Of a stretch of DNA of 64,000 nt, positions 1 to 12,300 are shown one piece after another. This stretch comes from Serilophus lunatus (taxonomy: Eukaryota > Chordata > Aves > Passeriformes > Eurylaimidae). How positions within the stretch are numbered: the stretch's first letter is position 1; every line of letters starts with the position of its first letter. The notes under the pieces were generated by a model, which did not search any database, was not told the origin of the DNA, and saw only the letters and a list, made by a program, of their open reading frames with translations. The DNA is taken from contig VXBA01001856.1 in the NCBI GenBank assembly GCA_013399895.1, positions 752,680 through 816,679 on the forward strand, written 5' to 3'. A program made the position numbers and the translations under genes.

Positions 1-377
1 GAGTTTGTTTTTTCTCTGCTCTGATATATTTCTAAAAACATTACATTCCCTCTCAGCTTTTGCTTTAAGCAGTTAAAGGAGATGAATCCTTTGTACTCGT
101 TTTTTTAACCTGCTGCTTACCTGAATTTTTTTTTCATGGAAACATGAACATAGGTGATTAAATTCACATGCAATATTCCGTCAGGGTCCCAACCATGTCT
201 TTCACAAGGTCATTACCATTTCTCTAAAGAAAAGGCCCAGCCTACAGCAATCCTCCTATTGCCTTTCATTTCTGATGGGTACACATAACAATGGATCAAG
301 GCCATTCTGGGACCTATTTTAGCCAGATTTCTTTTTATTTCAGTGTAAAGAGGAACTAAGAAGGTACAGCCAGTGAA

Positions 378-458
378 CTAGTTTGTATTATCCATATTAT
401 CCATGTACTGTGTATATTCCAGTTGCGTCATCTCTGCTCCCAAATTTGCAGCTTCAGC
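378..458 (-). other. Candidate 3'-terminal coding exon (weak)
   Basis: On the minus strand a polypyrimidine-plus-AG acceptor (ttattttcag) is followed at once by 26 in-frame codons and a TAG stop. The peptide begins AEAANLGAEM and ends in an Asn/Asp/Met-rich tail. An AATAAA-type signal lies about 40 bases past the stop, which would give a very short 3' UTR. I do not recognise the peptide. Acceptor-like strings are frequent by chance, so this is only a candidate last exon of a gene whose other exons would lie at higher coordinates. A chance frame is the main alternative. Confidence 0.12.
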
Positions 459-3345
459 CTGAAAATAAGCAGTTAAAATCCTGAGAACCATAGAGGTGAT
501 TGCAGCCAAATGGCACAGAACTCCAAGGCAGACTAACAAGGGAAAATTGAGCACAAGACAGTAAAACAAGGAATATTATTTATAGCAAAATCACAGTGTG
601 CAACTTGTTATGGTGTTATATCTTCACACATTATTGTACATGTAATAACATAATGTATTCATAATTCCACTAAGTCATATTAAGGTTAGTAAGCCACAAG
701 ATAGGAAAAAAAAATTACTGTGATGAATCTTAGCCTTTTAAGTCCACAGATCTGGATTCAAAGGTGTTTGAATATTTTTCTTAGAAATACAAGTTATTCA
801 GTGATATATATATTAGCATGCATAAAAATTTTGAAAGTGCTCTTGTAAAGCAGCAAAATAATCTGTTTTTTTATAATTAGAAAAGCATTTTGAAATTAGC
901 TTCCTTTATATCATGAGCAGTCATGAATACAAAAATAGATGCATTTTGGCTTTTTAAGAAGCTTATGTCCTCATTTTAGAACACAAAATGATGTCAGTTA
1001 GTTCTCATGCACTTGTGTGATACTCTGAGGTATGTGTGTCCAGAATGGCAGAAAGAGGTTTAATTTTTTAAAAAAGTTATTGTTTTCATTTACATTTTCA
1101 AAAATCTTGAAAGCTTTTCTATCCTGTCTAGTCCATCTTATGGGAAAATCTAAAACCCTAGCTCTTAACATTGCCTGAAACCTCTCTTATCAGTGTCCAT
1201 ATTTCTAGCATTAACCCAACTTGAACTAAAGAAAAAAACAAGTATTTCTATTTTAAGACACACATAAACCTTGTTGGAATTAAAATATGCTGAAAATGTA
1301 ACCCTTGAAGTGGTAGGAGTCTTTTAAATGGTTTTCTGCAGTTTCAAAGGAGCTGCACATACAAGTGCATTTACTATTATTGCAATTCTGTCGAGCCCTA
1401 TTAGCCTAAAATCCAAGTTCCATGTATATTTTTTGCCAAGACAGTAGCAGGTGACAATCAACACCTGAAACAGTTTCAAACTTGAAGACCCCACAAGACC
1501 CCTGTCAAGTAGGCTTACAGCCAGATACGGAGTATTTTTAGAAGATAAGAATTTTCCTCAAACTGAAACATCTTGCAGCGATGAAGATGAGAGTGCTCTG
1601 AAATACTAGCGATGTGTGTTAAAAAAACAAAGAAAACAACCAGACCTTCCCACTCCAGGAAACTCAGACACTAGGGGTGGAATACTCCATTGAATGAACA
1701 ATGCCAGTTGCTTAATCTCAAATTATTAACTATTAATATGAAAATAAAGAATCCTGATTTGTAATCTGTGCTGCCTGTTTCAAGTTGTGAAACTTAATTT
1801 GTCCTGATGGAAAATCTTTCCTTGTTGCTTGTGATGTCTACGTTCCAGAACTACAATATATGGGCAACAGTTTGCCCTAACCAGTTTCATTCCAGATGTA
1901 TCTGTAATACCATCCAGCTCAGTCTTTGCATGATTTTTAACAGCATCCAACGAATAGTTAAGCAATAGCACATTTTGTACCTTTCCCTTTCTAGGCTGTT
2001 TCCCTAAAGACAGAAGTGGAAGAGATGAGAGACAGGGAGATGGAAAAGAAACAAAGTGAGGAGAGCCTTCATGGAAACACCATTGCTCATCTGCACCATA
2101 TGTGAACTATGCCATAAAATGAATGAATCGAAGTTTGTTTTGCCACATTCTAATTCATGAAGAAGCATGACACTCTGCCAAGTGATGTCTTGGAGGAAAC
2201 AGAGTATCTTGATTCACTGAAAGAGAGCACCTGGTGCAGTGCACTGAGAAGCAAAAAGAATTCAAAAGTCCTGCTGAGGACCCATATTGGCTCTGGCTCT
2301 GGCTCCTGGCTCCAGGAACAGTATCTTCATGCTCTGCTTGATGATTCAGGATGGAGTATTTGCTACGGTTCTATTTTACAGGTACAGAGACTGAGGTTTG
2401 AATAAAAAAATTAACCAACAAAACTACGCATCCCTCAAAATAATCCTTATATCTGCCTCTGCTTCTTCCCCCAAGAGCCTCATGTATTCAATTCAAGATA
2501 AAACTGACAAACTCTGGTGTATTTTTCCATGTATGATCGACATCTTTAGCGCTCTCTCCTGTGTTTCTCCCCAGTCTCTAGTTACTGACCTAAAGAAAAT
2601 AAATACCTCCATTCAGAGATATGAATCCTAATTGTGGGGACAGAATACAGAATAGAAGTGAGACCCAGAAGCAGAGGGAGAATTTATATTGGTAGATGAC
2701 ATTTACTTAGAACAGATACACACAGAAAGGACAGAGCTGTAGAAGATCCCCAAAGGGGGATGGAATACGACAGGGACAGACTGAAGAACACAGAAGGAAC
2801 AGTTTGAGAGGTAGGAGGGTTTATTTCTGAAGCACCTGTTGTAGGGTCTCTGGGTAGTCTGAAAAACAAGCCAATAATATTTAAAGAACTGCAGGGTGCA
2901 ATTAATCCAGCTGCCAAAGAAGCTGGATCTCTAAAATCTGGCAGCTGAAGGATGACCTAACTGTGTATCTTGCACCATAAAGGTTAATAACTATATTGTC
3001 GTTATGGAAAGTTAGATAGGATAAATCCTTCTCTTTTGTCCAAACTAAAATCCTAGACCGTCTCTAAAACTTCTTTGATTACATTTAGGCTCAACGTAGC
3101 CAGTATAAAAGTAATAATCTCCATCATATCTTTTTCCTCATTTCTTGTGAACAAACCTATTCTGATCACACAGGACCATAACCTGACCTTCATATTCTTC
3201 TGACATCTCTAAAAAACACAGTTTCTTATTCATTCAGTCATCTCAGATTATTATCCAGGCTCTCCTCCCATGCATGTAGCATGCTTCCTTGGGACTGGGT
3301 AAATCCCATGGCTTCCTTCTACACCCACAAGACCTTTGCAATGGT

Positions 3346-3379
3346 CCTTTCTCTCTCTTTTTCTCTCTTTTTTCTCTCT
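3346..3379. repeat. Polypyrimidine (CT/CTTT) low-complexity tract
   Basis: About 34 bases consist almost entirely of C and T in CTCTCT and CTTTTT blocks. It is a simple low-complexity tract with no evident function. Confidence 0.7.
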
Positions 3380-5187
3380 GAGGTTCCTCCTCTGTTTCAG
3401 ATCAAAGAAAGGCCTTTGAGGACTTTCACAGCCAGTAATAATATTTTTTCTTATGATTTGGCCCTGAAGCCAGCTTCAGGCTTTGTTCAGAGCATGTGTC
3501 TAGTTTGTGCCTGGTTAGATTGTCGAAAAGCAGCTTTACCTTTTCTTTCCAGCTACTGCTATTGTTTGAGAGCAAATTACAAGCAAAATTTCCCAGTCTG
3601 TCTTTAAATTCTTTCTTAAAACCTCCTTTTCCATAATGTTGCAACAGCCCCTTTGCTAGTTTGGTAGTTTCCTGGGGCAAGTGTCCCCTCTCCCCTTGAC
3701 AAGCACCTATGATCAAGGCTTTGACCATGTTTTTGTTCTGTTTTGTCCATAGCTCCCAGAACACCAGGGTCCTAGGACATGTGTTCAAGTAGAACATGTT
3801 ATCTTGTCTAGCTCAGCAAATGTGTCAGATTACAAAAAATTTTCATACTGGAAATATCCAACAGATGTAAGGGTTTTGAAAACATGTGCCTGAAGTATCT
3901 ATAGTATTACAGAATCTATTTTTTAGTATTTATTTTTTTCCCAGCAGAAAATAAGTTTTACTGACAGAGCAAAAGAAACTGTTAATTCAGAGCACAGTTA
4001 TAAAAATATACATGATTTGTGCTAGGGCAATAGGCATTAGGGGTAAGGAAGTTCACGTGTTAGTGTAACTGTCAGGCACAGAAGAAGAAAAGAAAACCTC
4101 ACAAATGTATTTAATTATTTTTATTTAGATTTGTTTTGCATTCTTGATTAGCCAAATCCATCAAGAAGAAGAAGCTGCTGTGAATACTCTCCAGCTAGCT
4201 TGCACATTAAGGGATAATATTGCAGGTGGATTTTCTATTTTCCCTTGTGGAAATAATGCTTTTACTGCATAGTGCTCTGAAGCAAAACAAGGACAGTGGC
4301 AGACGCTCTTAAAGTGTTTCTTAAGTGGACAAATGGCCTTTGCAACACAATAGAGACTCAGTGTTATTTATCAGAACCTGTGCAAAAGCTGACATTCAAC
4401 TTTGTCTTGTGGAGCTGCAGCCCCACTTTCCTCTTCTATTGTAAGACAGAAATTAGTTCGGAAAAATATGAAGTCCTCACATAAGATCATTAAGGTGCTA
4501 TATGAATGATTAACAATAATTGCTGAAAAGGTCAGTAAAATGTGCTAATTAAAGGTGAATCAAACAATGTAAAAAATTCAGTTATCCACTGTTTAGCTAG
4601 CTCAAACTATTCAAAGCATTGGTTCATACAATAAAGAAAATTAGTAGGAGTCTAAAAGGAAATCATATTGGCACAAGGGAGACACTGTGTTTCATTTGCT
4701 CCTCTGTCTACTTCAAAAGCACTACACCTTGTTAATGTTTCTCCTGTGCTACTTCGAAGGAGCAAATGACCAAGTAGGCTTTATTTGTTAATGATTTTTC
4801 TTTCCTTCGGTTTTACAAGATGTCTCTACAGGTATGGTGATGCTTCCAACCTCATTACTTCAACTTTATTACAAGACATTCAAAACAAGGTAAATACAAA
4901 AGAAAGAGAAATCCTTTTCTCCTCTACAAAGGAAAAACAGATGATAAACTGAAGTGATTATAAGACAAAGGTTGCTACATTGTAGAAATTAAGTTCCTGG
5001 TAAAAGAAATCAAAACATACTAAAGCCGAAAATATAAGACAAGGAGGAAGTATCTACTCTTTTTAAAATATTTAAGCTAATGTGGAAGTAAGAATAATAA
5101 AATGCTTTTTGTCACAAGTCGTTCCATGTTGTCACAGTGATGTAGGTTTACAGTTGCTCTAGTTCATTATTGCTTATGAAATGTTGG

Positions 5188-5203
5188 ACACTAGGGGGCG
5201 TTA
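5188..5203 (+). promoter_or_regulatory. CTCF-like binding motif inside the LTR end
   Basis: The plus strand reads ACACTAGGGGGCGTTA, which matches the vertebrate CTCF core (CCACNAGGGGGCGC) at 12 of 14 positions. It lies six bases inside the element's plus-strand left end, corresponding to the U5 side of the minus-oriented LTR. The motif points in the plus direction. This is a sequence match only; occupancy is unknown. Confidence 0.5.
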
Positions 5204-5247
5204 CTGAGCAATGAGAGACTCAATAGAAAGGCAACAACCAAAACTAG

Positions 5248-5253
5248 TTTATT
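5248..5253 (-). other. Polyadenylation signal AATAAA of the minus-strand LTR
   Basis: TTTATT on the plus strand reads AATAAA on the minus strand, 66-71 bases before the proposed LTR 3' end. This spacing supports the minus orientation given to the element. Confidence 0.45.
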
Positions 5254-6342
5254 ACCTATGGGCTATAAAGTGTGTAAGAACCAGAATAAGCATGAACCAG
5301 TTATACAAAGAATGACCCAACAATAATTTGCAAAATAAGGAAAATAACAAGCTGCTCTTCCAGGCCAACTGCTGGGCTGTGGAGCAACAAAAGGAAGGAA
5401 GGTTGCTCTGTGGATGGTGCTGGTCCCATCCAGAGCTGCTGGAAAAGAGTCAACAGAGAAAGGAACTCCAGGGGGACCCAAAAGGACAGAAATACCATGA
5501 CTCCTGTCGCCTCTGGGTGGTTCCTGCTGGCACTGCATGAACTCCGGTGATACTGTGTGGCCAGAGACCAAGAAGTGGGGAAGCCATACCTCTCTCAGCA
5601 CCGAGGGGGCTGAAAAGAGGCAGGACTTACATTTCTCCAGCTTTCATGGGCTGCCCATTCTCAGATTTTCTCATGGTCTTCTTCCTGTGCGTGCTGCCTC
5701 CCCACTGGACTGCAGCGCTGGTTGCCGCCCCCTCTCCAAGATTTCACCATGAAGCCATATGGTGTTCCCACCAAAAAGTCTCACGGCTGCTCTCGCCAGG
5801 AGGAGAGGCTGCTGCCCTGCCAGCACCGTGGGCACCCAGGGGCCTGGGAGTCCAGCGGCACTGGCCATGGGGTGGTCAGAGCAGCTGTAGCACCTGCCGC
5901 CGCGGGGCCATGGGATGGCACCCCTTGCTGCAGCCCTGGGCACTGGAGTGGGCGCTGGCAAGTGCCTCCCATGAGCGCTGCCAGCAGGGATGGTTCTGCG
6001 CAGCCCCCGCTGCCCGTGGGGGCGGCAGGAACCGCTCCGTGCAGCCCTCGCCGCCCATGCAGCCTGCGGCCACGGGCCTGTGCAGCTCCTGCCGCTGCCT
6101 CCAGCCTCGGTGTGCAGCAACGGGTGGCGGGGTCCCCGCGGGCCACACTGGGCCCCTCTGCCACCAACCCCACGACATGAGGCTGCCCCACCCGAGCCCC
6201 GCACCTGCCAGACTGCCATCGGCGACACGGGGCGCCTCCACCCTGCATGGTCCTGGGGAACGGGCGGGAGAGGCCCCCCTGCTCCGCTGGCACTGGTCTA
6301 GGTGTCCTCATCTGTTTGCCCCCCACCTCAGAAAAACAGAAA

Positions 6343-9300
6343 AAATGTTTTAAAAGGACAAATCCCTTATCTAACCCATAACAAATGTAGATGTATCTTT
6401 TTTACAAAAAGATAGATAAGCAGCTTCTGGGCAGACCCCACACTTGAATCCCTGAGATTGTAAAAGGCTACATATGAATTCAGTTCTTTAATATTATCAT
6501 TGTGAAACAGAGCGGCAGAAGGCCAGCAACCGCTAATTGGGGAACAATAGAGCTAATTACAGATAACTGCAAGCTGAACGGCCACCAGACAACAAAAATT
6601 CTCTTTCATTATGGCTGACTCCCATCCTGAATTTCACTTCAATTCAATCTGTTTCGAACAGTAAAAAGTTGGAGTGTAACAAAATCCTTTCTGAGGCAAC
6701 TCCTGGTACACCAGCTTACAAGCTTTTCTCAGCTCTGGTCTGAGCTCTACGGCAGCCAAAATTGTACATAAATCAAACTGGTATCCTGGTTTATTGCACA
6801 GTGCAACTATCCTGAACTCTCTTGGAGACTTTTCATGGAAACCTTGCAGGTTTTAAAAATTAAAAAGTTCTATACAAATGGTGCTTTCTAAGCTGATCTT
6901 TAAACACTGGTGTTGCCAGACTTGGAAAAAACTGGAGATGGGCTGCTAGACACAGTTCTGCGGTATGTTTTTTCAGGGAAAGAAATGTCAGGTAAACTTC
7001 ATATTCCCCAAGGTCTCAACAGGAATTGTGGGGCTAGGTAACAAATGAGCTTACTCTAGAGATACAGCAGAATTTTCTCAGGATTTATTCTAATTATGCA
7101 GATTTGACCCCGCTTCCCACATTCTATTGTGAAATTAGCCTGGCACATGTCAACTATTTCTATATTGACCTATCTGTTTCATAGACACAAAAGGTTCTTT
7201 TATCATTCATATGAAATATTTTTAAATGTAGCCGTGTTGAAATACAGCACAAAAAATTAAACACTAAAAAGGGAAAAAATAGTCGCTCTATATCACTTAG
7301 GTTTCTCTAGAAGAATCCAGCAATTTATCTCTTATCACTGATAATTAATACCCTAATTCTCAGTACCATAAAGAAGACCAAACTAATGAAGAATAATATC
7401 AATACCTTTTCTGTCCTAAAAGGAGCACAGGATCAGAACAATGAAAATGTATTTTGGGCCCATTGGCACAAAAACACAGCTAGGATGTGCTTGAGCCCTC
7501 CAGCACAAGTCCACTCTTTCCTCAGTTCAGAGTAGGACCTACAGAAATCCTGCAGAAATGCTGGATCAGCATCCTAATGCTCCGTCTCTTCTGTTTGCAA
7601 AATTGATTTTCACATATTCTGACACCAACACTAGAGAGCTGGTCCTGTAAGGAGCTGCTCTTAAGGAGCAGATTTACTCTAGAATAGTTTTAAAATCCAT
7701 AGGACTCCAGAAACATATCATCTATTGCAGTGAACATTCAGAGCCAGAAAGGAGTCCTCCAGTTTTCATCAGACACTTGTAAACAGACATATCTTTGTCG
7801 GATGTTCCTTTTGCTATCTTGAGCCCTCTCTCAAGGTTTCACAAGGGACATTTGCACATCTTTACACTAACAGAGTAAAGTGGAAAACACCATGAATCCC
7901 AGAAGTAAGATTCAGTATGTTTTGGTGATCAAATTCTTCTCATTCATAAAAGCATTTTAAAGCAGCTAGTCTGTTGGTTGCAGTGGACTGTTGGCTGAAC
8001 TAAACTTATAACTATTTGAGACCATTTATATGACAAAAAGAATAGGAATTAATGTACATTCACCATTGTTACTATCCGTCAGGCCAGCAGTCATACGTAA
8101 CTGACATTGCAACATTTGGCCAAATAATGTGCTTGTGAACACAAAAATTTTGGGGCATGAATCAGTGATTTGGGAGGAAACAGTATTCAGTAAGACTTGA
8201 TTCAGGATGTTGATCTTTAGAGGCTTAATATGGCAAGTTCACTCCTTTGGGAAATCAAATGGAAATCACAGAGTTCAATATAAATTTCAAGAATAACTTC
8301 AGATAATTCAAAATTTATCTAGCAATGTTATTGCATAATGCATTAATGGTGGGTACTGAAATTGTTGTAAAATTTTCTAATTCATAATCTGAATTTGTCC
8401 TTTCTTGTATTGACTTGAACATTATAAATCCCTGAGTGGGCATTCAGTGTTCTCCAGGCAGGAAAACCAATTTTTTTTGAAGACAGAAGTGCAATTCCAG
8501 AGCACACATTTTAGTTTAAATAGTGGGCACAGGACTTTGCTAATGGTAGACAGCTCTCATTATTTCAAAAGTTTTTCCAGGTGAATTGAATCATTCAATA
8601 GGAAATTTTGCATTTGTTTTCCTCCTTTTCCTATGCTTCTCTGACAGGGAAATGGCTGTATTGCCAGGGTAGAACACAGCATCTGGAAAACAGAGCAAAA
8701 AAGGGGAAAAATGCTGCACATCAAGTTAGGAGTCTTGTTCTTATGAAAACAGAATCAAAACAGACCTACACCACAGAAGAGGTACAATGAACTATCATTC
8801 TTTACGTTTTTAAGCTACTGCTATACCTAGATACAGAATGCAAAAATTACTGGGTGTATTTTTCTCTGTAGCAGGAACTAGATTAAACGCTTTCCTAACA
8901 GAACTATATTTCAAATTTAACCATGAGGCAGAAGGATTGTCTCCATTGAGTAAAACAAGCCTTTTGGTGGTGTGGGTGTTGATGAGTCTATATGAGGTAT
9001 TCAAAGATAAAATGAGTTAAAACATGGCACTTTGTTCTTAGCGAAGGCCTGTTAGTGCAGGGGCAGAGGGCTGACCTCGGCCAGTTCTACTCTGAGTGAA
9101 ATGAAGCCTTTTCTCTTTACCATTTCCCCTTGGGCTAACATTACTTGGGCTAGCATTACTTATAGACAATAAAAAACTATGAAGTAATTAACAGGAAAGA
9201 AGCTTAATTGCTTTTGAATAAGCCCTTGTGTTTCCAGTTCATCTTTGGGAATTTAAGTGTATTTGAATATACTTCTCCGCATATTCTGGGATTGAATCCT

Positions 9301-12300
9301 CTGTCAAACATTTAAATATATTAATCACATAAACAGACAGGAAATGCGGAGCTAAATGTAGCTTAGAATCGATGACAAGAGACTTAAGGAATATTTTTTA
9401 CTCTTTTCTACTTCCACAGGGCTCAGGCTCAGTGATGCGAAACAAGCAAATGTAATGGTAGTAATAACATTCATGAATTCTCCTTTAGCTTCCCACTGAC
9501 CAGAAACAGAAAATAAAGTAACACAAGATGGGTTTATATGCTATTTGCTTGTACTCAAAGATGTGTCATGGAACTTGGCAAACTTTCTCAGGTCACAGGC
9601 TTTGCTACCACAGTGCAATGTGAGCAGTTTAACTGATTGAAGTAAAAATAATCATTTCCTATCCTTAAATCATAAAATGTTCCTAAACAGACCTCGGATA
9701 ACTCCCCCAACATATTAGGGCACAATGGCTGAAATTGGGGGTTGTTAAACCAGTGCAGTAAAGAGGCAGAAAACTTTTCTAGGACAGCCTCAAATTGTGC
9801 CTTTTACTTCCATATACGAAGAGAAGGACTGGCAGATGCTTTCCAGGCATGTATAAAGTGCTTTATCACTATCGCTACCTTGGAGCTCCACTTACCTAGT
9901 TTCTAAACCATGGGATGACAAGCCATCTCAAATATTTTGTAGTTCAGGCTACTGTTTGAATTAACCCCATTGGGATGATGAAGGTAAACTTCCCTATGCT
10001 CTTTAGAAGACAGTCTCTGAGATCCTTTCCCTCTCTGAGAAGTTGGTAATCTCACTACGATTTAAAGAAAGGTTGGGATTGCAACTACTTGCAAACCATG
10101 GAGAATGGAAAGGCTTGGAAAATTCATCTAAACTTTAATTACAGCTAAAATACTAACATTTAAAAGACATTTAACAATAAGGTTAGCAGATGAGTATTTC
10201 TAGGTCCTTTTTAAAAAAATTTTTGAAAACTGCTAAGTATTTCAAAAGCAGCAACATAAGTTTGGCCTGCATGTAAGAATGCAATGGTAGCTCTGTTAAT
10301 CATCCAGAAATCATCTGCTTGGGACAGTGGGATAAATAACAGGCAAACTACAAGCCTGTTCTTGGAAGCAGGGCCTCTGCTTTGGAACAGTGTGAAACCA
10401 CAATTACTATCCATGTGCAAACAAATGTGACTTACAGTTTATCATTTATATTCGAGCTGCCCTGAAAATGTCTTTCCTCTTCCTGGATCATTAACTCGTC
10501 TGAAAAAAATAGAATCAGACACATATTAGAGGAGGTCAATAGAAGAAAAGCAAATGACAAAAATTAAACAAAACAATAGATTGTGTTATGTTTCCATGGA
10601 AAGGCAGCCAAGGAGAACAAAAAAAAAGGCCAGAAAAAGAACGATGGAAAGATTAAACAGAACATAACCAATATTTCAGTAAATGAAAGCATGTTTCTCT
10701 TCCATTTGCAAGTGGTTCTCACGTGTCAAAAGTTACAGGCCTTACCATGGGTAAGCTGGGGAGAACTCACCAAACTGAGGACATCTCCTCCCTTCTTGCT
10801 ACGCACCAATGCATTTACTTTGCAAGTTATTTTGAAGATCACTTCTTTTCATTTCCTATGTCCTCCTCCATGTGTCCAGAATTACATTAATCCAAGGGAA
10901 AAACATGGTTATTGCCCACTTAGTGACAGATGATTTCAAATGTAATTACAGCCCAACCCTCCATTGCAGCAAATCCTCCCTCACATCTCCAAAGCCTCTC
11001 AAATCTGAAAGCTCTTCCAAGTAGACGTTTAGCTTGCCATTGTTACATCTCTGAGTAAAAAAAAAAGCCAATTGGATGCTTGTGTTTATAAGGAAATATT
11101 GAGAAAGAGAATCTTAAGGCAGCTTTTCACAAAATATATTAACCTGGTAATTGCAGAAGTGATAAATAGTGGGTAATTGAGAACATACCAGTGGGCAAGC
11201 AGATCAGACAACAGCTGAGCATATTGTAGTGTCAGGAGAAAGTGAAAATAGGACCTGACATGAAAACATTTTCTCTATGGTAAAAGTTCAAAGAATGGTC
11301 TTATGCTACCCATTCTGATTACATATGGAAATGCATTTTTGCAGTGTGCTGCTCTAGTTTTGTATGTGCCATTAACACAATTGCATTTTGAAAATGCAGA
11401 GCAGGGTTTGCATTTTTTAACATAGAATCAGTTTTGAGGGCTATTTTTACCAAGTATTAAAGTCATAAAATAAACATGATTCTAAATATTTGTGAAAGAT
11501 TTTTTTTTCAGTGCTGCATTTATATATATTCTTTTACATTTTATTTTCATTCTGCTTTTTCCTATTCATAAAAGGAGTTAAAGGGGAGAAAGGATGGTAA
11601 AAAGCAGATATACAGATTGTGGTTTTCTTGCATTTTGCTTTTTTTTGTTGGCTGTGCAGAGATAACATTGGAAATAAGGATATATGTTCTTTTAGAAATT
11701 GAAATTAAAAAAGAGAACAAACCAACACAAGTTTATACAGACATGATGCCAATTTCTCGTGGGTTGTTTCCAAAAGGATAACAGGTGGATTTCAAATGCT
11801 GTTCTGATAACAACACAAAAAGATTTGTACTGAAAAAGTGCAAATTAGAGGATCGGGAAATAGGTCAAAACCATGGGAGTTATGTCTAGCATTAGTCAAA
11901 AAATCCAACGACAAAATTATCTCTGATGTAGCATTTGTAGCTGCTGTTAATTACAGCCTGGAAACCAAAGACCAGCCTGTGGAAAATGGTAGTAACCTCA
12001 CTGAAGGTAGAAATGTTTCCTCAGTTTACAAAGGCTGGCCTTTTTTTTTAGAAAGTCTTGAAAAATATATACTTTTTAAGTAAAAATTGCCTGACTACAT
12101 AGGCCTGGAAAGCCCTGTACAGAGAAGACTAAATCAAACAACTGCCCTTAAACATTCGTTGTTTAATATGCCTCTAATAGATAGCATTATAAATTAGCTT
12201 ATGTTCTAGATGTGGTATTTGAATTTATAATAAATATAACTAAACCACAAATTCTTCACTGGGAACAGTACCATGCTTAGCAGTTGTTGTATGAGCTTAA

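Larger units (their letters stand above)
1..5181. other. Non-coding AT-rich stretch, no gene recognised
   Basis: I see no gene-length frame with recognisable homology. The longest open frame, 123 codons on the minus strand at 3426-3797, resembles nothing I know, and its length is not surprising for a window this size. Small features inside are a (GGCTCT)-like triplication at 2289-2313, a C/T-rich tract near 3346-3379 and a possible 3' exon at 378-458, each described separately or under rejected items. The rest is unique sequence with no pattern I can name. Confidence 0.6.
5182..6338 (-). mobile_element. Solo LTR-like element, 1157 bp, GC-rich, minus orientation
   Basis: On the plus strand the segment opens with TGTT and closes with AACA, the TG...CA inverted ends of retroviral LTRs. 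It is flanked on both sides by GAAA (5178-5181 and 6339-6342), which fits a 4-bp target-site duplication. Read on the minus strand, an AATAAA signal lies about 70 bases before the 3' end, where an LTR R/U5 junction is expected. Much of the interior (about 5700-6300) is strikingly GC- and CpG-rich compared with the AT-rich flanks. Several overlapping open frames of 100-270 codons on both strands arise from that composition and are not credible genes. A 4-bp duplication is usual for class I (gammaretrovirus-like) ERVs. I see no second LTR or internal region nearby, so it is best read as a solo LTR. I do not recognise the family. The alternative is an unrelated CpG-rich insertion with coincidental ends. 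Confidence 0.6.

Noticed and set aside
2370..2402. Resemblance of 'ttttacaggtacagagactgagg' to the core of the MIR SINE
   Set aside because: Only about 25 bases match a remembered consensus and nothing on either side continues it, so I cannot support a MIR call.
3426..3797. 123-codon minus-strand open frame
   Set aside because: No recognised homology or exon borders. A few frames of this length are expected by chance in 64 kb read in six frames.
5547..6353. 268-codon plus-strand open frame, with several 100-185 codon frames on both strands in the same place
   Set aside because: All lie in a GC- and CpG-rich block where stops are rare in every frame. The peptides are Pro/Ala/Arg/Gly/Cys-rich with no domain, and the block sits inside an LTR-like element.
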